A stretch of DNA of 64,000 nt from Acetobacteraceae bacterium (GTDB taxonomy: Bacteria; Pseudomonadota; Alphaproteobacteria; Acetobacterales; Acetobacteraceae): contig JAKFUL010000012.1 in assembly GCA_021732665.1 (NCBI GenBank), forward strand, positions 43,296 through 107,295, given 5' to 3'. The notes below the pieces were generated by a model that did no database searches, had not been told where the DNA came from, and saw nothing but the letters and a program-made list of their open reading frames with translations. This document shows positions 58,755 through 64,000 of this stretch, one piece after another. How positions within the stretch are numbered: the stretch's first letter is position 1; each line of letters begins with the position of its first letter. The position numbers were made by a program, and so were the translations under genes.

Positions 58755-59201
58755 ATGTCCCATCCGCCCGATCCGCGGCAGGCTGCGTTTGCGGGCCGCC
58801 GCACGGATGGCAGCCCCGTCCAGCGGCCGCTTTCACCGCATCTGCAGGCCTATGACATGCTGCAGATGACCTCCGCCATGTCGATCATGCACCGCGCCTC
58901 GGGCATTGCCTGGTCGCTCGCCACGGTCTTGCTGGTGTGGTGGCTGGTCGCCCTGGCGTCGGGCCCCGGGCCCTTCGCCACGGTGCAGTGGTTCATGTCG
59001 TCCTTCATCGGGCTGCTGGTGCTGTTCGGGATGACGGTGGTGGCCTGGTTCCACACCCTGGCGGGCATTCGCCACATGGCCTGGGATTTGGGCTATGGCT
59101 TCTCCCTGCCGGCGATGATGCGCTCGGGCCAGGCGGTGCTGGTGGGAACGGCGGCATTGACGGTGCTGACCTGGGTGATCGCCCTGGTGGTGTGGCTGTG
59201 A
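58755..59201 (+). CDS. sdhC: Succinate dehydrogenase cytochrome b556 subunit
   Basis: 148 residues with three membrane helices. RPLSPHLQAYDM and SIMHRASGIAW near residue 43 are the SdhC signature; the serine and arginine help bind ubiquinone. The haem-ligand histidine is in AGIRHMAWDLG near residue 101-111. It anchors the succinate:quinone oxidoreductase (complex II). The stop overlaps the GTG start of sdhD. Confidence 0.95.
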   Translation: MSHPPDPRQAAFAGRRTDGSPVQRPLSPHLQAYDMLQMTSAMSIMHRASGIAWSLATVLLVWWLVALASGPGPFATVQWFMSSFIGLLVLFGMTVVAWFHTLAGIRHMAWDLGYGFSLPAMMRSGQAVLVGTAALTVLTWVIALVVWL

Positions 59202-59596
59202 GCGCGGTGGAAAAGAGCGCCTCGATGCGCACGCCGCTGGGCCGCGTGCGCGGCCTGGGCTCGGCCAAATCCGGCACGCATCACTGGTGGATGCAACGCG
59301 TCACCTCGCTGGCGCTGCTGCCGCTGACCCTTTGGTTCGTCTATGCGGTGATCTCGCTTTCCGGCGCCTCCTTCGCGCAGACCCGCAACTTCATCGGCCA
59401 CCCGGTCAATGCGGTGCTGATGCTGGCGTTGATCGGCCTGACCTTCCACCACATCAATGCCGGGCTGCAGGTGGTGGTCGAGGATTACGTGCGGGCGGAA
59501 CGGTCGCGCATCGGCATTCTGCTGCTGATCCGTGGCGCTTGCTGGCTGGCGGCGCTGATTTCTGGCTTCGCGGTGCTGCGCGTGGCCTTTACGTGA
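59198..59596 (+). CDS. sdhD: Succinate dehydrogenase membrane anchor subunit
   Basis: 132 residues from a GTG overlapping the sdhC stop (GTGA); an ATG at 59225 is an alternative. LGRVRGLGSAKSGTHHWWMQRVTSLALLPL is typical of alphaproteobacterial SdhD. The second haem ligand lies in FHHINAGLQVVVEDYV near residue 86-101. Three membrane helices are visible. Confidence 0.93.
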   Translation: MSAVEKSASMRTPLGRVRGLGSAKSGTHHWWMQRVTSLALLPLTLWFVYAVISLSGASFAQTRNFIGHPVNAVLMLALIGLTFHHINAGLQVVVEDYVRAERSRIGILLLIRGACWLAALISGFAVLRVAFT

Positions 59597-59656
59597 GCCT
59601 GGTCGACACAAGCTACTGTGGAAAGGCCGGCTCCCCCGGCCATCGGAGCGGTTGAG

Positions 59657-61468
59657 ATGAACGCCATCAGCAAGCCCAGCGCGGGCGCCTATCGGATTGT
59701 CGACCACACCTATGATGTGGTGGTGGTGGGTGCCGGCGGTGCGGGGCTCCGCGCCACCTTCGGCATGGGGGCCTCGGGCCTCAAGACCGCCTGCATCACC
59801 AAGGTCTTCCCGACGCGCAGCCACACCGTGGCGGCCCAGGGCGGCGTCGGCGCCGCGCTCGGCAATATGGGCGAGGATGACTGGCGCTGGCACATGTACG
59901 ACACCGTCAAGGGGTCGGACTGGCTGGGCGACCAGGACGCCATCGAATACATGTGCCGCGAGGCCATTCCGGCGATCATCGAGCTCGAGCATTACGGCGT
60001 GCCGTTCAGCCGCACCGAGGATGGTCGGATCTACCAGCGCCCCTTCGGCGGCCACATGCAGGATTATGGCAAGACCCCGGCGATGCGCGCCTGCGCCGCC
60101 GCCGACCGCACCGGCCATGCCATCCTGCACACGCTCTACCAGCAGTCGCTGAAGGCGAATTGCGAGTTCTTCGTCGAGTATTTCGCGCTTGATCTGATCA
60201 TGGACGACGAAGGCGTTTGCCGCGGGGTGATGGCCTGGAACCTGGAAGACGGTTCCATGCATCGCTTCCGCGCCCAGACCGTGGTGCTGGCCACCGGCGG
60301 CTATGGCCGGGCCTGGTTCTCCTGCACCTCCGCCCACACCTGCACCGGCGATGGCGGCGGCATGGTGCTACGCGCCGGCCTGCCGATGCAGGACCAGGAA
60401 TTCGTCCAGTTCCACCCCACCGGCATCTACGGCGCTGGCTGCCTGGTGACCGAGGGTGCCCGCGGCGAAGGCGGCTACCTGACCAATTCCGAGGGCGAAC
60501 GCTTCATGGAGCGCTATGCGCCGACGGCGAAGGACCTCGCCTCGCGCGACGTCGTCTCCCGCGCCATGTCGATGGAAATCCGCGAAGGACGCGGCGTGGG
60601 GCCGAAGAAGGACCACATCCACCTCCATCTGGAGCACCTTGGCGCCGATCTGCTGCATGAGCGCCTGCCCGGCATTTCCGAAACCGCGAAGATTTTTGCG
60701 GGTGTGGATGTGACGAAGGAGCCCATCCCGATGCTGCCGACCGTGCACTACAACATGGGCGGCATCCCCACCAACATCCACACCGAGGTGCTGCGCCCGA
60801 CGCGCGACAACGAGGACGCCATCGTCCCTGGCCTGATGGCGGTGGGCGAGGCGGCCTGCGTGTCGGTGCACGGCGCCAACCGTCTGGGCACCAATTCGCT
60901 GCTCGACCTCGTGGTCTTCGGCCGCGCGGCCGCGCATCGCGCCGCCGAGGTGATCAAGCCCGGCGCCGCCCAGCCGCCGCTGCCGCCGCGCGCGGGCGAG
61001 CACTCGCTCGACCGCTTCGACCGCGTCCGCCACGCCAAGGGCGGCACCAAGGTGGCCGAGCTGCGCGAGACCATGCAGCGCGCAATGCAGGAGCACGCCG
61101 CCGTCTTCCGCACCTCCGAGCTGCTGACCGAGGGCGTTTCCAAGATCAAGGCGGTGCACACCCGCTACAGCGACATCCAGATCGCCGATCGCTCGCTGAT
61201 CTGGAACAGCGACCTGGTCGAGGCGCTGGAGCTGGACAACCTCGTCGGCAACGCGATGACCACCATCGTCGGTGCCGAAGCGCGCAAGGAAAGCCGCGGC
61301 GCCCACGCCCAGGAGGATTATCCGGACCGTGACGACGTGAATTGGATGAAGCACACCCTGGCCTGGATGAACGACAAGGGCGAGGTAAAGCTGGATTATC
61401 GCGATGTTAAAATGCGGACGCTGACCAATGAGGTCCAGGTGTTTCCGCCCAAGGCGCGGGTGTACTAA
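59657..61468 (+). CDS. sdhA: Succinate dehydrogenase flavoprotein subunit
   Basis: 603 residues. It oxidises succinate to fumarate in the TCA cycle. The FAD dinucleotide-binding motif is GAGGAG at 25-30. The covalent FAD histidine is H56 in [11 protein letters not shown]. Active-site segments are [23 protein letters not shown] near 255 and [14 protein letters not shown]. The C-terminal part carries the usual KHTLAWMN. The ATG at 59657 follows GGAG. It overlaps sdhB by one base (TAATG). Confidence 0.98.
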   Translation: MNAISKPSAGAYRIVDHTYDVVVVGAGGAGLRATFGMGASGLKTACITKVFPTRSHTVAAQGGVGAALGNMGEDDWRWHMYDTVKGSDWLGDQDAIEYMCREAIPAIIELEHYGVPFSRTEDGRIYQRPFGGHMQDYGKTPAMRACAAADRTGHAILHTLYQQSLKANCEFFVEYFALDLIMDDEGVCRGVMAWNLEDGSMHRFRAQTVVLATGGYGRAWFSCTSAHTCTGDGGGMVLRAGLPMQDQEFVQFHPTGIYGAGCLVTEGARGEGGYLTNSEGERFMERYAPTAKDLASRDVVSRAMSMEIREGRGVGPKKDHIHLHLEHLGADLLHERLPGISETAKIFAGVDVTKEPIPMLPTVHYNMGGIPTNIHTEVLRPTRDNEDAIVPGLMAVGEAACVSVHGANRLGTNSLLDLVVFGRAAAHRAAEVIKPGAAQPPLPPRAGEHSLDRFDRVRHAKGGTKVAELRETMQRAMQEHAAVFRTSELLTEGVSKIKAVHTRYSDIQIADRSLIWNSDLVEALELDNLVGNAMTTIVGAEARKESRGAHAQEDYPDRDDVNWMKHTLAWMNDKGEVKLDYRDVKMRTLTNEVQVFPPKARVY

Positions 61469-62250
61469 TGGCCACTTTTACGCTTCCCAAGAACTCCACC
61501 ATCGGCCAGGGCCAGATCTTCAAGGCCGAGCCAGGCGCGAAGGATGTGCGGGCGTTCAAGATCTACCGCTGGGACCCAGATACAGGGGACAACCCGCGCA
61601 CCGATACCTATGAGCTGGACCTTGCCCAGACCGGACCCATGGTCTTGGACGCGCTCATAAAAATCAAGAACGAGGTGGACAGCACGCTCACCTTCCGCCG
61701 CTCCTGCCGCGAGGGCATTTGCGGGTCGTGTGCCATGAACATCGACGGGCTGAACACGCTGGCCTGCCTGAAGCCCATCGAGGATGTGAAGGGCGATGTG
61801 CGCATCACGCCGCTGCCGCACATGCCGGTGATGAAGGACCTGGTGCCCGACCTCAGCCAGATCTACGCGCAGTATCGCAGCATCGAGCCCTGGCTGAAGG
61901 CCGATACCCCCGCGCCGCCGGATGAGGAGCGCCGCCAGTCCAAGGAGGAGCGCGCCAAGCTGGACGGGATGTGGGAATGCATCCTGTGCTTCTGCTGCTC
62001 CACCTCCTGCCCATCCTATTGGTGGAATGGCGACCGCTACCTGGGCCCGGCCGTGCTGCTGGCGGCCTATCGCTGGATCGCCGACAGCCGCGACGAATAC
62101 ACCGGTGACCGGCTGGACAATCTGGAAGACCCGTTCCGGCTCTACCGCTGCCACACCATCATGAACTGCACACGGGCCTGCCCGAAGGGGCTGAACCCGG
62201 CGGAAGCGATCGGCAAGATCAAGACGCTGATGGTGGAGCGCCAGGGGTGA
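61468..62250 (+). CDS. sdhB: Succinate dehydrogenase iron-sulfur subunit
   Basis: 260 residues. The 2Fe-2S cluster binds in [22 protein letters not shown] near residue 77-98. The 4Fe-4S and 3Fe-4S clusters use [16 protein letters not shown] near 171 and [21 protein letters not shown] near 228. It passes electrons from SdhA to ubiquinone at SdhCD. It is the last gene of the operon and is followed by a hairpin. Confidence 0.98.
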   Translation: MATFTLPKNSTIGQGQIFKAEPGAKDVRAFKIYRWDPDTGDNPRTDTYELDLAQTGPMVLDALIKIKNEVDSTLTFRRSCREGICGSCAMNIDGLNTLACLKPIEDVKGDVRITPLPHMPVMKDLVPDLSQIYAQYRSIEPWLKADTPAPPDEERRQSKEERAKLDGMWECILCFCCSTSCPSYWWNGDRYLGPAVLLAAYRWIADSRDEYTGDRLDNLEDPFRLYRCHTIMNCTRACPKGLNPAEAIGKIKTLMVERQG

Positions 62251-62258
62251 TCGCCCGG

Positions 62259-62277
62259 CCCCGCGCATCGCGCGGGG
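62259..62277 (+). terminator. Hairpin after sdhB
   Basis: CCCCGCGC (62259-62266) and GCGCGGGG (62270-62277) form a perfect 8-bp stem with a 3-nt loop, 8 bp past the sdhB stop. No T-run follows. It is probably the terminator or a stabilising 3' end of the sdhCDAB message. Confidence 0.6.
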
Positions 62278-62393
62278 CATGCCCGGCCGGAATGGCCCCC
62301 GGCCACCCCCGATTCATGCGATCCGCCGCAACTCCCGCTATCCACACCCATGCACAGGGGACGCGACTCAGGCGGCGGCACTAAGGTGGGTCC

Positions 62394-63899
62394 ATGAACA
62401 GCATCAACCCGCCCGAAAACGGCGGCCTTTTCGGCCAGTCGCTCCGCCTGCCGCCGCAGAATCTTGAGGCGGAACAGGCCCTTCTCGGCGCCCTGTTGTC
62501 CAACAACAAGGCCTATGAACGGGTCTCGGAATTCCTCGCCGCCGATCACTTCGCCGACCCCATCCATGCCCGCATCTTCGCCGCCATCGCGCGCCGGGTG
62601 GAGAACAACGCGCTGGCCGATGTCGTCACCCTCAAGGGCGAATTCGAACATTCCGGCGTGCTGGAGGAGGTGGGCGGCACCACCTATCTGGTGCAGCTCG
62701 TCTCGGCCACGGTCGGTATCATCAACGCCGGCGAATATGGCCGCCTGGTGCATGATTGCTGGGTGCGCCGGCAACTCGTGGATGTCGGCGAGACGGTGGT
62801 GAACCGCGCCTTCGGCTCGGAACCAGAATTGCTGGAAGGCCGCGACCAGATCGAGGCCGCGGAACAGGCGCTGTTCCAGCTCGCCACCGGCGGCGGCAAT
62901 GATGGCGGCGCCATTACCTTCGAAAAGGCGCTGGCCCAGGCCGTCGAATCCGCCGACCGCGCGATGAAACATGGCGGTGGCGTCTCCGGCCTGCCCAGCG
63001 GGCTGCGTGACCTCGATGCCCGCCTCGGCGGGCTGCACGGCTCGGATTTGCTGATTCTGGCGGGCCGTCCCGGCATGGGAAAAACCGCACTCGCCACCAA
63101 GATCGCCTTCGGCGCGGCGCAATCCCTGGTGCGGGACCTGGAGCCGGGCGAAAAACCGCAGGGGTCCGTCGCCATCTTCTCGCTGGAAATGAGCGCCGAA
63201 CAGCTCGCCAACCGGTTGCTGTCGGAGGGCAGCCGCATCTCCGGTGACCGGATCCGCCGCGGCGAAATCAGCCAGCAGGAATTCGACAAATTCTACTCGG
63301 CCAGCCGCGAACTCGGCCAATTGCCGATCATGATCGACGACACGCCCGCCATCACCCTCTCCGCACTCCGCACCCGCTGCCGCCGCCTCAAACGCACCCG
63401 TGGGCTGGAATTGGTGGTGGTGGACTACCTGCAACTCATGCGCCCCGCCGCCGGCACCAAGCCCGACAACCGCGTGCTCGAAATCTCGATGATCACCCAG
63501 GGGCTGAAAGCCATCGCGAAGGAGCTCTCCGTCCCCGTCATCGCCCTCTCCCAGCTCTCCCGCGCCGTCGAACAACGTGAGGACAAACGCCCACAACTCT
63601 CCGACCTTCGCGAATCAGGCTCCATCGAGCAGGACGCCGACGTGGTGATGTTCGTCTACCGCGACGACTACTACCTGAAACAACGCGAACCGAAGGAATC
63701 CGCCTTCGACCAATCCGACAAATACCAGGCCGCCATGGACCGCTGGAAACAGGACATGGAACGCGCCCACAACAAAGCCGACCTGATCATCGCCAAACAA
63801 CGCCACGGCCCCACCGGCAACATCCCACTCTTCTTCGAAGCCGAATTCACCCGCTTCGGCGACCTGGACGTGGCGCATGGGGGTGGAGGGTATGATTAG
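62394..63899 (+). CDS. dnaB: Replicative DNA helicase
   Basis: 501 residues, the hexameric helicase that unwinds DNA at the fork. The N-terminal DnaB domain has RLPPQNLEAEQALLGALLSNNKAYERV. The RecA-like domain has Walker A GRPGMGKTALA near residue 224, IFSLEMSAEQLANRLLSE, Walker B VVVDYLQLM near 342, and DLRESGSIEQDADVVMFVYRD. A replisome link to dnaX in the same window is by position only. Start ATG at 62394, after GGTGGGTCC. Confidence 0.97.
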   Translation: MNSINPPENGGLFGQSLRLPPQNLEAEQALLGALLSNNKAYERVSEFLAADHFADPIHARIFAAIARRVENNALADVVTLKGEFEHSGVLEEVGGTTYLVQLVSATVGIINAGEYGRLVHDCWVRRQLVDVGETVVNRAFGSEPELLEGRDQIEAAEQALFQLATGGGNDGGAITFEKALAQAVESADRAMKHGGGVSGLPSGLRDLDARLGGLHGSDLLILAGRPGMGKTALATKIAFGAAQSLVRDLEPGEKPQGSVAIFSLEMSAEQLANRLLSEGSRISGDRIRRGEISQQEFDKFYSASRELGQLPIMIDDTPAITLSALRTRCRRLKRTRGLELVVVDYLQLMRPAAGTKPDNRVLEISMITQGLKAIAKELSVPVIALSQLSRAVEQREDKRPQLSDLRESGSIEQDADVVMFVYRDDYYLKQREPKESAFDQSDKYQAAMDRWKQDMERAHNKADLIIAKQRHGPTGNIPLFFEAEFTRFGDLDVAHGGGGYD

Positions 63900-63916
63900 G
63901 GGCGGCGCGCGTGACC

Positions 63917-63943
63917 CTGGGGAAGGGCTTTGCCCTCCCCCAG
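63917..63943 (+). terminator. Long hairpin after dnaB
   Basis: CTGGGG, a mismatch, then AGGGC (63917-63928) pair with GCCCT and CCCCAG (63932-63943) around TTT. It is 17 bp past the dnaB stop. It may be the dnaB terminator or part of a dispersed palindromic element together with the next palindrome. Confidence 0.6.
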
Positions 63944-63954
63944 ACCCCCACCCA

Positions 63955-63975
63955 CCAGGGGTCAGGGACCCCTGG
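63955..63975. repeat. Perfect 9-bp palindrome at the window end
   Basis: CCAGGGGTC (63955-63963) and GACCCCTGG (63967-63975) are perfect inverted arms with a 3-nt centre. The rest of the window end (63976-64000) shows no feature. Confidence 0.6.
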
Positions 63976-64000
63976 ACCGCCGGGGAAAAAAGCTGGGGTG

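Noticed and set aside
1..64000. tRNA, rRNA, CRISPR arrays, insertion sequences, phage genes, toxin-antitoxin or restriction systems
   Set aside because: I looked for conserved cores, direct repeat arrays, transposases and typical defence domains and saw none. Gene order and codon bias look chromosomal throughout.

Overview
This is GC-rich chromosomal DNA, tightly packed with protein genes. It most likely comes from an alphaproteobacterium of the Rhodospirillales, family Acetobacteraceae (Roseomonas/Roseococcus-like). That assignment is an inference. It rests on base composition, on two solute receptors of the tripartite tricarboxylate (Bug/TctC) family, on family III CoA-transferases, on an SRP RNA next to dnaX, and on housekeeping proteins of alphaproteobacterial type (UbiG, SdhCDAB, RodZ-like). 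I see no tRNA, rRNA, insertion sequence, prophage or CRISPR array. Many neighbouring genes overlap by ATGA, GTGA or TGATG, which suggests translational coupling.

Layout. 1-11.2 kb is accessory catabolism: an operon of Bug receptor, quinone oxidoreductase, IlvE-like aminotransferase and hydroxyisobutyrate dehydrogenase (cut by the window edge); a CoA-transferase coupled to a TPR protein; an SMP-30 lactonase; and hyuB-hyuA-pdxY. 11.2-20.9 kb is mostly envelope and periplasm: a YeiH-type exporter, an amino-acid binding protein, an operon of DoxX-like protein, OpgC, MsrP and a 75-aa membrane protein, a desaturase coupled to a cysteine hydrolase, a phytase-like esterase and a DUF2076 protein. 21-28.2 kb carries ppk-ppx, then ctpA, a divergent polysaccharide deacetylase and rppH. 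28.2-36 kb holds a second CoA-transferase/Bug pair, ydcH, and the lysC, nitronate monooxygenase, rodZ-like and ispG run, with ubiG divergent.

36-43.6 kb contains an M81 peptidase, a desuccinylase-like hydrolase, fdhD-mobA (molybdenum cofactor maturation and formate dehydrogenase activation) with a 41-aa peptide gene, then a compact polysaccharide module of Wzz, polymerase and sugar transferase. 43.5-50.1 kb holds a racemase, a peptide-type ABC importer without ATPase genes, and a coupled pair made of a degenerate EAL-like protein and an unknown protein. 50.3-57.4 kb has an hldE whose second domain is decayed, a globin, an AmpG-like MFS protein, and the replication/repair group SRP RNA-dnaX-ybaB-ybjQ-recR. 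The end carries a YHS protein, a G-rich 12-bp tandem repeat, nudC, a small lipoprotein, sdhCDAB with a recognisable promoter and terminator, and dnaB followed by two palindromes.

I found no clear new defence or biosynthetic system. The observations most worth a second look are the EAL-like pair, the MsrP operon without MsrQ, the HldE with a ruined nucleotidyltransferase domain, the G-quadruplex-prone repeat at the YHS stop codon, and several small genes and hairpins listed below.
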